Under the pieces are notes generated by a model. The model made no database searches and was not told the origin of the DNA. It was given only the letters and a program-made list of their open reading frames with translations. Positions 15,130 to 23,071 of a DNA stretch of 30,801 nt are shown piece after piece. The stretch comes from JAIEPT01 sp038217425 (GTDB taxonomy: Bacteria; Planctomycetota; Planctomycetia; Gemmatales; Gemmataceae), in the NCBI GenBank assembly GCA_038217425.1, contig JBBQPM010000073.1, forward strand, positions 1 to 30,801, read 5' to 3'. Positions within the stretch are counted from its first letter, which is position 1. The number at the start of each line of letters is the position of its first letter. The position numbers were made by a program, and so were the translations under genes.

Positions 15130-16429
15130 GAAGCGGAATCCCGCGCCGCCGATAATATTCGATGACGATCTTCTCCTCTGGCGGCTGGCTTAATATTCGC
15201 AAGATCCCCGCCAGGAGCAAGACATTTCCCCACAAGAAGGCGCCATAAACCTGGGCGAGTTTACCCAGGCGATGATGCCACGACATGCTGCCGGTGCTCG
15301 TGAGCAGGTACAGGAAAGTCGCCAGGATCAGAATCCAGGTCAGGAAGCGGCGTTGTTTCGCGACGGTCAAATTCTGCACGAGCACGGCACACGGCGCCAG
15401 CAGCATGACGCAGTGATGCTTCCAGGTCCGCTCGCTGAAGATCAGCATGCCGAGGAAGACCAGCGCGAATTCCGCGAGCCAGCGCGGATCCCGGCGGCCC
15501 TGGAGCGGCGCCCAGCACGTCCGCACCGCCGCCAGCGCGAACAGCAGCATGGCGGACTTGATGAGGAGTTGCGGAACCAGCGGCGAAAGTTCGACGATGT
15601 TGTGCTGATCGACCGACTCGTAGCGATCTTCCTCAATGCGCACCGAGAATGACGAGGACGCCGTCAGCATTCTCTGGAGAAAGCCCGGGAGCGATTGGTT
15701 TTGATGCTCGCTGACGACGACGGCGTCGCGCACGTAGGGGACGACCATCGTGTTCGTCCAGCTCTCCAGGGCGTCGAGATTGCGTTGCCAGCCGAGCCCG
15801 AGACTCGGCACCGCGACGAGGAACAGGACGAGACCGGCGAGCGTCGCGGCGAGCATTTTCCAGGCTCGCTTCCACACGAAATAGGGGACAAATAGCGCCG
15901 GGGTCAATTTGCAAGCGATGCCGAGCGCGAGCAGGATCCCGGCGACGACATCGCGGCCGCGCAGGAACGCCGACAGCGAGGCGACCGTGAGAAACAAGAG
16001 AAAGAGATTAACGTTGCCGTGCGTCAGATCGCTTTCGAAGGGGCGAAGGCAGAGGGCGAGGGTCAGGCACTTGCCCCAGACGGGGAGCGGTCGGCCGGCC
16101 GCCTGGAACCAGCCGAAGACCAGAAGCAGCGACGCCAGGGCGAAGCCGACCTTCGCGTAAAACCAGGTAAAGCCCGCGGCCTGAGGCGACAGCAACGTGA
16201 ACGGTTTCAGGATCAGAGCCATGATGGGCGGGTTGGGGTACTTGTGCTCGGCCCAGATGTTGACGCCTTTGTCGATCTCTAGAAGCTGCGGATACCAGCG
16301 GAGAATCGCCGAGCGTGTGGAGTTTTCGATCTTTTGAGCGTAATGGACGTGCAGAACCGCGATGACGAGGACGGCGACGAGCCAACTCATCGCGATCCCC
16401 CAGCGCTGCGTTCGACTCGATGCGTTCAT
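15092..16429 (-). CDS. GT87-family (DUF2029) membrane glycosyltransferase
   Basis: A 445-residue polytopic membrane protein. The first membrane segment (WGIAMSWLVAVLVIAVLHVHYAQKI) is followed by a periplasmic-type loop with NIWAEHKYPNPPIMALILKPFTLLSP, then several further hydrophobic segments. RPFESDLTHGNVNLFLLFL and GIACKLTPALFVPYFVWKRAW are typical of GT87/DUF2029 polyprenol-phosphate-dependent mannosyltransferases. The donor and acceptor are unknown; such enzymes add sugars to envelope glycolipids or glycans on the outer face of the cytoplasmic membrane. The ATG at 16429 has AGAGG six bases upstream and is preferred over in-frame ATGs at 16504 and 16474. The 3' end overlaps the ABC ATPase start by 38 bases, so the two are probably coupled. 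Confidence 0.85.
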   Translation of the reverse strand: MNASSRTQRWGIAMSWLVAVLVIAVLHVHYAQKIENSTRSAILRWYPQLLEIDKGVNIWAEHKYPNPPIMALILKPFTLLSPQAAGFTWFYAKVGFALASLLLVFGWFQAAGRPLPVWGKCLTLALCLRPFESDLTHGNVNLFLLFLTVASLSAFLRGRDVVAGILLALGIACKLTPALFVPYFVWKRAWKMLAATLAGLVLFLVAVPSLGLGWQRNLDALESWTNTMVVPYVRDAVVVSEHQNQSLPGFLQRMLTASSSFSVRIEEDRYESVDQHNIVELSPLVPQLLIKSAMLLFALAAVRTCWAPLQGRRDPRWLAEFALVFLGMLIFSERTWKHHCVMLLAPCAVLVQNLTVAKQRRFLTWILILATFLYLLTSTGSMSWHHRLGKLAQVYGAFLWGNVLLLAGILRILSQPPEEKIVIEYYRRRGIPLHDRCAVTLDHRT

Positions 16430-16529
16430 GACGGGCCTCTTGTTCCGCCAGCGAAAATACTGCAATCGCCGCATCGGAACAAGAGCGTTCTGGAACGTTG
16501 GCAAGCTGGGAAACGCCCCACGCCGCGAG

Positions 16530-18479
16530 CTACGGGTTCTTCACGGGGGCATCGCCCGGTTCGTACAGAAGAACGTCGTCGATTTGAAGGATGGCGCTGT
16601 TGATCGTCAAGAACGTGACGCAGTCGAAACCGATGCCCTTGACGTTTTGCAGCGGAACGACGAGGTCTTTCCACGCCTCTTGTTTCTTCATCTGAAGCAT
16701 CGTGGAGGGATCCCAAGCCTTGCCGCGCTCGTGAGCCGTGAAATGGATCGAGCTGTCCGCAGAGAGGCGAAAGCGGCAGAACAATTCGAGCGACGCTTCG
16801 GTCTTGCGCAGACCGCGTACCCCCAGGTCGATCAAGCAGAATGTGTTTCCCGGCTTCGGCTCGGGAGACTTGGCGGCTTTGCCCTTCTCGGGAGCCTCCT
16901 TCTCGACGATGTCGAACGTGCCTGGCCATTCCTTGCCCTGTTTGCCGGAGTCGAACCATCCCGTGAAGTGAATCCGCTTGGGAAACGGACGCGTCTCCGC
17001 CTTTAGCGCCTCGTCGTACAGCACGATGTCGTCGATCCAGAGTTCCGCGCGCGGGTCGACATAGAACTGGATGTCATCGATGCGCTCGTCCTCGCTGAGC
17101 GGGCCGCCGGTGCCGTCGGGCCGGCGCAGTTGGGTCATGTCGACCGTGCCCGACTCCCACTTGCCCTGCGGCAAATCGGTCAGCGACAGGTAGCGGTGAT
17201 ATCCCTTCGAGAGGCTGTAGATCTGCACGCGCAACGTGCTCGTGCCTTTCAGAAAATAACGGAAGCTGAGGCGGGGGTTCTTGCCCATGGGCGGGCCGGG
17301 GACGGGGTTGAAGACAACCGCCTGGTACATCGTGTTCATGTCTCCCTGGCGGTCATCGAAGTCCTGCGTGAGCATCGCCTGACACGAGCGGGTGCTGCCG
17401 GGCGGGATGTTTTTCTTGTCCCCTTTGCCGGCGAGCCACCAACGTTTTTCGATCTCGGTCTCGAAATCCTCGAAGGCGTGGACGCGGTTAGGGAACTTGC
17501 CGCGCTCGATGAGCTTGCTTGGATTGCCGGGTTCTTTCGGCAACGACGCGGGCATCGCCTTGGAGACGCGGCCGACGTACCACTTGAGGAACGCGTCCTT
17601 GTCGATGCCGACCGCGACGCGGGCATTGGCCTTGCCCTCCTTCTCCAGCGTCATTCCCTTGTCGTCGACTTCGATGAAGACGTCGGCCATCGTGCAAAAC
17701 TGATCGCCAATGCAGAGCGAGATGGCGACCGGATCGTACAGCGTCGGCGTCGGCTGGTCCCACATCTGGTACATCGCCTGCAAGTTGAGCGTCAGCTGCG
17801 AATGGGCGTCGAACAACTTCTTGCGCAGCGGCTCCTCAATCTGCAGCATCGACGTGGCATCGAGCGGCGCCACGGTGAGCGGTACGCCAGAACTAAAGAC
17901 GACCTGTGCCGCCTTCGGATCGAGCTTGATGTTCCATTCGACTTCGGGCTTCGTGCCTGGCTTGTATCCGGCCCGGACAGAGCCCCCCATGATGACGATG
18001 CGCTTGATCCACGGCTTGCATTCGGGATGTTCCGTCAATAGGCGAGCGACGTTGGTGAGCGGCCCGACGGCGCATATCGTGATCTTCCCGGGATCGGCTT
18101 TCAGCTTGTCGTGCATGAGCTGCACGGCCGACTCTTTGCCGGGCTTGCTGGTGCGATTGAAGATCACGCCAGGATGGTAGCGGTACTGGAACTGGTTGTT
18201 GATGCTCTGCTTGGGTTGCGGCTCCGCGCCCCCGGCGACGGGGATCGCCCTGTTGCCCGTGTGCGAGCAGAATCGGCAGACCATCCAGGCACGGTCCATG
18301 GTGTTGCCGGAAACGGTGGTGACGCCGCGAACGTCGAGTTCGGGGCTGGCCAGGAGCAGCGCCAGGGCGAAGGCGTCGTCGACGTCGCTGCCAATGTCGC
18401 AGTCGAAGAGGACAGGAATCTTCTCCTGGGCGGGGAGTGCCATCGGCCCGAGAAGTAAGGCACACAGAACGTAGCGCAT
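16530..18479 (-). CDS. Exported nucleoside hydrolase with C-terminal accessory region
   Basis: A 649-residue protein with a signal peptide (RYVLCALLLGPMALPA-Q, about 1-17). The mature N-terminus carries the calcium-binding aspartate cluster of inosine-uridine nucleoside hydrolases, FDCDIGSDVDDAFALALLL (D26, D28, D32, D34, D35), followed by VTTVSGNT, CAVGPLTNVARLL, IKRIVIMGGSV, EWNIKLDPKAA and PTLYDPVAI. The family cleaves the N-glycosidic bond of ribonucleosides. Residues about 340-649, beyond the family's usual ~310-residue length, form beta-rich segments ending LQIDDVLLYE, probably carbohydrate-binding or jelly-roll domains; this is inference. The ATG at 18479 has AGGGA in good position; the in-frame start at 18509 would extend the signal peptide unnaturally. 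It lies 32 bases after the small coiled-coil gene. Confidence 0.87.
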   Translation of the reverse strand: MRYVLCALLLGPMALPAQEKIPVLFDCDIGSDVDDAFALALLLASPELDVRGVTTVSGNTMDRAWMVCRFCSHTGNRAIPVAGGAEPQPKQSINNQFQYRYHPGVIFNRTSKPGKESAVQLMHDKLKADPGKITICAVGPLTNVARLLTEHPECKPWIKRIVIMGGSVRAGYKPGTKPEVEWNIKLDPKAAQVVFSSGVPLTVAPLDATSMLQIEEPLRKKLFDAHSQLTLNLQAMYQMWDQPTPTLYDPVAISLCIGDQFCTMADVFIEVDDKGMTLEKEGKANARVAVGIDKDAFLKWYVGRVSKAMPASLPKEPGNPSKLIERGKFPNRVHAFEDFETEIEKRWWLAGKGDKKNIPPGSTRSCQAMLTQDFDDRQGDMNTMYQAVVFNPVPGPPMGKNPRLSFRYFLKGTSTLRVQIYSLSKGYHRYLSLTDLPQGKWESGTVDMTQLRRPDGTGGPLSEDERIDDIQFYVDPRAELWIDDIVLYDEALKAETRPFPKRIHFTGWFDSGKQGKEWPGTFDIVEKEAPEKGKAAKSPEPKPGNTFCLIDLGVRGLRKTEASLELFCRFRLSADSSIHFTAHERGKAWDPSTMLQMKKQEAWKDLVVPLQNVKGIGFDCVTFLTINSAILQIDDVLLYEPGDAPVKNP

Positions 18480-18511
18480 GGAATTTCCCTGCCCAGAAAG
18501 ACTTCGCATCG

Positions 18512-18826
18512 TTACGCCACCGGTTTCGAAGCCACCGCTGCCGCCGCGGCGGCGGCAGTGGCCTTGCCGATCAGGTCGTTTGCCTTGGCGGGATCCAGCG
18601 GAGCCTTGTTGACGGTTGCCAGGATGCCATTGACGGCTTCCGCCAACTTGCGGATGCCATCTTCGGCCTTTTTGCGTTTCTCGTCGTTGGCTTTCGCGGC
18701 ATTCGCGATGAGCTTGTTAATCGCCTCCAGCGCCTTTTTCGCTCCTGCCGCATCGTTCTTTTCGACGAGCTTTTTGACTCCTTCGAGCTCCTTCTTCGCC
18801 GCTTCCAGATCCTTTTGCACGCCCAT
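18512..18826 (-). CDS. Small alanine/lysine-rich coiled-coil protein
   Basis: A 104-residue protein of unknown function. It is nearly all charged helix (DLEAAKKELEGVKKLVEKNDAAGAKKALEAINKLIANAAKANDEKRKKAEDGIRKLAEAV), with heptad-like spacing of Leu, Ile, Val and Ala, and ends in an alanine-rich tail (ATAAAAAAAVASKPVA). It has no signal peptide or membrane segment. The ATG at 18826 has AAGGA eight bases upstream; an in-frame start at 18877 is less likely. It sits between the large exported protein gene (84 bases upstream) and the nucleoside hydrolase gene (32 bases downstream) and is probably cotranscribed with them. Low-complexity helices make database matches unreliable, so no function is offered. 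Confidence 0.72.
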   Translation of the reverse strand: MGVQKDLEAAKKELEGVKKLVEKNDAAGAKKALEAINKLIANAAKANDEKRKKAEDGIRKLAEAVNGILATVNKAPLDPAKANDLIGKATAAAAAAAVASKPVA

Positions 18827-18910
18827 GAAATCGGTCCTTCCCAATTCGGATAGTTTCTTGCTTCTGAACAGAATCAATGTACTGCGCTTGACGGGGCCGT
18901 GGCCGGCTCA

Positions 18911-21900
18911 CTACTTCTTGTTGATCGTCAAAACCGTGTGAATGCCGTCTTCGCGGAAACGCAGGTCGGCGCGCAGATTGAGCATCTGCTCCAATAGTAA
19001 ACCGATCGGCGAGCCCGATTCCACTGCCCGGTTGACCTTCGGGTGCCGCAGCGAACCGTGGCGCGCGTTCACGACTTCGTCCTTGTTCGCCTCGTAACGG
19101 TACGGCGACAGATCCGGGCTCACCGGGATGTAGCCGAGCAGTTTGAAGACGGTCTCCTCGGCTTTCTCGCTCGAGTCGCTCGGGTCGATCAAACCCGTAT
19201 GGTAGAAAGCGTAGAGGACGCGATTGTTGGCCTGGGCCCGGCGATACGATTCCCATTCGAGATACATCGCGAGCAGCTTCTTGGTATGGGTCATCGCAGC
19301 CGGGCTGACGTAGAGCGACGCGTTGACCTTCGTTCCCTCGCTCGACTCCTTCGGCGCCTTGCCGTCGCGGCGTTCGGCGAACTGGTCGATCAACTCCTTG
19401 ATCGGCTCCTCGCGCAGGCCGATGTAGAAGGCGCCGTCGAACGTCGCGTAGTACACGGCCGGTTGCGTGGTGACTTCGCCGACGAAATTGCGAACCAACT
19501 GCGCCTTGGGATTGAGCCCGATGCGAACGATGCTCACGTCCTTGTACGCGGGCTGGGCCTTCCAGTACAGCAGATCGGGAGCGGCGTCGTGCACGAAGCC
19601 GCGGATCGCGGCCAACCCGACTCCAAGGATGACGGGGTTGGCCATGTCGAAGCCCGCAGTTACCGGGATCTGCGCGATCTTCTCGATCCAGGCGTTGAAG
19701 TTGGGCCCCCGATTGGGTTCGAATTGCTCGCGGATGTAAAGCTCCAAAAGCTCGGCGTAAACCGGACTATCGTCGAAGCGGACCATTCCCCAGCTCTTCA
19801 CGAAATCGCGCGGCCGGGTTGGCAGGAACATGCCCACGCCGAATCCGCCGGGCCCGAAGCTCCACGCTTCGGGAGAGACGTGAAACATCGTCTGGAAGAC
19901 CGCGTTTTTGCTGATGTCGCCGGGATAGATCGTGATCGTGCCGTCGCCCGTGGTTCGGCGCAGCTCGTCGTACTGCGTGTTGCGAACGAGCGGCAGGATG
20001 TACGTGTCCCACTGCACCTTCTTGCCGCGAATGGCGATCCGCATGCCGATCGGGTCGAAGAACTGCCGCCAAAGGCCCATGTAATCCCTGCGAAAGTTCT
20101 CGTACTCTTGCGCCTCGGTAGCGGTGACGTTGTCGATCGGGATCTCCAAGAGCGGCGTCGCGAAATGGATCGTGTTGTAGGCGCTGGAGATCGCGAGCCG
20201 TTCCGCCGAACTCCAGGCGACGGCTTCGCCTTCGGGGGAGAAGAGCTGTTCCGACTTGAGACCGGTCGCTTGCAGGAGGTCGCCATGATCGCTTGGCAGT
20301 CTCCCCTTGGACCATGCGGTGTAGAGGGCGCCGTTGGTGACCATCGCCATGCTGGCCATGGCTTCGAGACGCCGGCGTTCTTTGATCCGGAGCGCGGGGC
20401 CGACGAGGTTGCGGATGAACGGATCGGAGAGGAAGATGAAGCCGTCCTCCTCCTTGTCGTCGTTGCGGAAGATGGTGCGCATGTACTGAAAATCGAGCGA
20501 CTTCGCCAGCGACGGACGCTTGCCAGCATGCGTTTCGAGGATCGCCTTGACGGCGGCTCCGGAGTTGCTGTAGACGACGAACTCGCCGAAGTAGGCGCGG
20601 TGCATGCTGACTTCGCGGCGCAGGGTGACGGCGCTTTCGATGGCGACGTCGCCGAACTTTTCGGTCTTCTCGATGAGGTCCTTGCCGAACTTGGTGCGCG
20701 TCTGTTTGAGGACGCCCTCGACCGCGAACTGGAAAACCTGCTTGTTGGCCAGATGGAAGATCATCGACAGATCCGTCCCCTCACGGAGGTACGGGTCGCT
20801 GCCGACGATGGCGACGCCGTTAATGACGCTGGGGCCGAAGATGCGCGCCAGGCCGGTGCTCTTGAGGCAGAGTTGCTGTTCGAGCTTTTGCTTGAGGCGA
20901 TTGTCCTTGCTATTGGATTCGAAAGCTCGGGTGAGCGTGGTGCCCCATTGATCCAGGAGGTCGCCGGTCTCGAGGAGCTTGGCGATGTTCTTGAAGTGGA
21001 TGTAGTAAAAGTCGTGCGGCACGAGTTCGGCGAGCGGTTCCGGCGCGGGCTTCTTCCCCTCCATCATCTTTACCCACGGATGCTCGGCGATGGTGACGCC
21101 GGCGATTTTCTCGATGGGGACGGTTCGCTTTTCGTCCTTATTGCGGAAGTTGGGATTGCGCATGCGCTGCAGAGCGAGCGACTCGGTGATGGCGGCGGCG
21201 CCGGTCGTGACGTTGTAAAGATCGCGCGAGCGGTTCAGACCGCCGCCCAGATTGAAGCGGTTGCCAAAGAGTTGATTGCCGACGTTGGGGACGTCGTACA
21301 GGCTCGCGGTCGTTTGTAGGGCGAAGGTGTAGAAGCCGAAGTCGGCGGAGTCGCTGGCGAGCCGGCCCAGGGTAATCGTCTCGGCAAGCGCCCAGCTGCG
21401 GCGGAGATCGGTCCGCTGGGGCCAGAGGCGGGCGCGTTTGGGGTCGGGTTTTTCTTCCTCGGGACGGATCGCCTTCTTGGCCTTGGCGAAATCGAGCGCG
21501 ACTGGAACCTCCGCGAAGGCCGTGCGCGAGAAGAGGAATTCTTCGACGAGCGATTGCTTGCGTGGCAGCAGTTTCCCGATGAGCTTCTTGGTCCTGCCCG
21601 GTTGCGCGGATTGCGGATAGGTCAGTAAGAACGCGACTTTCCCCGCCGCCGCGTCTTTGCCGGCGAGTTTGCCATAAAACTCCATGACCGTTTGGCGATT
21701 CAGCGGCAACGCCGGCGTCCCCTTCTTCTCCTCGACCTGGGGTTTCTTCTCCGCGCCGTCGGGATCTTTGACCGGCGCCTTGTCGTCAAACTTGCCCTCC
21801 TCGTCGGCCCGACGCGGTGCGATCCAGTTGGGCAGATCTTCCGAGCTGATGTAATGGTAGACGGCCTTCGCCTCCTTGTTCTGCGGCACCAGTTGCGGCA

Positions 21901-22117
21901 GCTCGTGCAGGTCGGGGGCGTTGTTCCAGTTCCAGTTCCATCGGCGATTGTTGTTGTTGTCAGGGAGCTGAATGTCCCGGGGATTCTCGAAGCGGACATA
22001 GAAGTACGTTTCGCCGAGGACTTCCTGCGTCCAGAGCTCCAGAACTTTCGGCGCCTGAGCAGAGGCGACCTGAGCGAAGCCGATTAACCACAATAAAGCG
22101 AAGGGTCGCAGCGACAT
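18911..22117 (-). CDS. Large exported protein of unknown function
   Basis: A 1068-residue protein with a clear signal peptide (MSLRPFALLWLIGFAQVASA-Q, cleavage near 20). I do not recognise the family. Visible features: an Asn/Trp-rich patch near residues 54-66 (DNNNNRRWNWNWNN); a Lys/Glu-rich linker (about 105-135); then about 900 residues of mixed alpha/beta sequence without internal repeats, membrane segments or a known catalytic motif. Segments such as VPHDFYYIHFKNIAKLLETGDLLDQWG and GTDLSMIFHLANKQVFQFAVEG resemble large exported planctomycete proteins of unknown function. It is likely periplasmic or outer-surface. GGGAGG six bases upstream of the ATG is a strong Shine-Dalgarno, so good expression is plausible. 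It heads a minus-strand run that continues to the ABC ATPase and is divergent from the Uma2 gene. Confidence 0.85.
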   Translation of the reverse strand: MSLRPFALLWLIGFAQVASAQAPKVLELWTQEVLGETYFYVRFENPRDIQLPDNNNNRRWNWNWNNAPDLHELPQLVPQNKEAKAVYHYISSEDLPNWIAPRRADEEGKFDDKAPVKDPDGAEKKPQVEEKKGTPALPLNRQTVMEFYGKLAGKDAAAGKVAFLLTYPQSAQPGRTKKLIGKLLPRKQSLVEEFLFSRTAFAEVPVALDFAKAKKAIRPEEEKPDPKRARLWPQRTDLRRSWALAETITLGRLASDSADFGFYTFALQTTASLYDVPNVGNQLFGNRFNLGGGLNRSRDLYNVTTGAAAITESLALQRMRNPNFRNKDEKRTVPIEKIAGVTIAEHPWVKMMEGKKPAPEPLAELVPHDFYYIHFKNIAKLLETGDLLDQWGTTLTRAFESNSKDNRLKQKLEQQLCLKSTGLARIFGPSVINGVAIVGSDPYLREGTDLSMIFHLANKQVFQFAVEGVLKQTRTKFGKDLIEKTEKFGDVAIESAVTLRREVSMHRAYFGEFVVYSNSGAAVKAILETHAGKRPSLAKSLDFQYMRTIFRNDDKEEDGFIFLSDPFIRNLVGPALRIKERRRLEAMASMAMVTNGALYTAWSKGRLPSDHGDLLQATGLKSEQLFSPEGEAVAWSSAERLAISSAYNTIHFATPLLEIPIDNVTATEAQEYENFRRDYMGLWRQFFDPIGMRIAIRGKKVQWDTYILPLVRNTQYDELRRTTGDGTITIYPGDISKNAVFQTMFHVSPEAWSFGPGGFGVGMFLPTRPRDFVKSWGMVRFDDSPVYAELLELYIREQFEPNRGPNFNAWIEKIAQIPVTAGFDMANPVILGVGLAAIRGFVHDAAPDLLYWKAQPAYKDVSIVRIGLNPKAQLVRNFVGEVTTQPAVYYATFDGAFYIGLREEPIKELIDQFAERRDGKAPKESSEGTKVNASLYVSPAAMTHTKKLLAMYLEWESYRRAQANNRVLYAFYHTGLIDPSDSSEKAEETVFKLLGYIPVSPDLSPYRYEANKDEVVNARHGSLRHPKVNRAVESGSPIGLLLEQMLNLRADLRFREDGIHTVLTINKK

Positions 22118-22302
22118 GAAAACCTCCCTGGTGGACGTTCGACGGCGTCCAGCGTACCAGAATGCGTCAGCGGCACAACCGAATTCCCGGTTTCGCGGCG
22201 ATGGTCGGCAGCCGCATCGATCCGCAGAATAGAATGAACCTCAGGTACGTTCGCATCGCTCGTTCAAGAAGCGGACGCCCGACAGACGCGAGGAGAGATG
22301 GA

Positions 22303-23052
22303 ATGTCGATCATAACGCCGCAGCCGGAACCGTTGCTGGAGATTCCGCCGGAGATGCTGCCCAACTACGACGAGTTAGTTACGGAGGACGACACGCCCGT
22401 GGATAACCTCTATTCGCTCTACCAGCAATACTTGCTCTACGGTCAGCTTCGCGAAGGTTGGTCCGGTCCAGCGGACGGCCGACCGTTCATGGTGCTCGCC
22501 AACGTCGGTTTGTTTTATCGGCTCAAAGTCTCGCCAATTGTCCCTGACGTGCTGCTCGCCATCGACGTCGCAGTTCCAGAGGATCCCTTTCGCAAAGAGA
22601 ATCGCTCGTACTTCTCCTGGAAGTACGGCCCGCCCGATATTGCCATCGAGATCGTTTCGAACTCCGAGGGAGAGGAACTCGGCAACAAGCTGAAGCTCTA
22701 CGCCGACGCTTCCGTCTCCTATTACGTTGTCTGGGATCCGGAGCGTCATCTCAGCGAGCAGCGGCTCCATATCTTCTCGCTCGAGCGGAAAAAGTATCAA
22801 GAGAAGGACTCCGCGTGGTTCCCGGAAGCGAATCTGGGCCTCAAGGTGTGGAACGGCGCCGTCTCGGATATTACGTTCGATTGGCTAAGGTGGTGCGACG
22901 CGAACGGCGAGATCGTGCCGACCGGCGGCGAACGTGCCGAACGCGAAGCACTTCGCGCGGAAAAGGCAGAGGATCGCGCCGGCAAAGCGGAGGAGCGAGC
23001 GGCAAAACTCGCGGCTCTGCTCAAGGCTCAAGGGTTCGACGTGACTGAGTGA
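22303..23052 (+). CDS. Uma2-family (DUF820) putative PD-(D/E)XK endonuclease
   Basis: A 249-residue protein with the Uma2/DUF820 core. IVPDVLLAID supplies the family's acidic residue, SWKYGPPDIAIEIVSNSEGEELGNKLKLYADASVSYYVVWDPE supplies the E-x-V strand and the lysine-rich helix. These positions match the restriction-endonuclease-like fold. The C-terminus (GERAEREALRAEKAEDRAGKAEERAAKLAALLKAQG) is a short coiled-coil tail found in many members. The biological role is unknown; the family is greatly expanded in planctomycetes and cyanobacteria. The ATG at 22303 has AGGAG exactly seven bases upstream; the in-frame ATG at 22162 is rejected. valS starts 20 bases downstream and may be cotranscribed. 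Confidence 0.87.
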   Translation: MSIITPQPEPLLEIPPEMLPNYDELVTEDDTPVDNLYSLYQQYLLYGQLREGWSGPADGRPFMVLANVGLFYRLKVSPIVPDVLLAIDVAVPEDPFRKENRSYFSWKYGPPDIAIEIVSNSEGEELGNKLKLYADASVSYYVVWDPERHLSEQRLHIFSLERKKYQEKDSAWFPEANLGLKVWNGAVSDITFDWLRWCDANGEIVPTGGERAEREALRAEKAEDRAGKAEERAAKLAALLKAQGFDVTE

Positions 23053-23071
23053 CGAAGAAGGATCCCAAGGA

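Noticed and set aside
19043..21319. 758-codon antisense frame inside the large exported protein gene
   Set aside because: No start context or domain; the minus-strand gene has a signal peptide and a strong Shine-Dalgarno.
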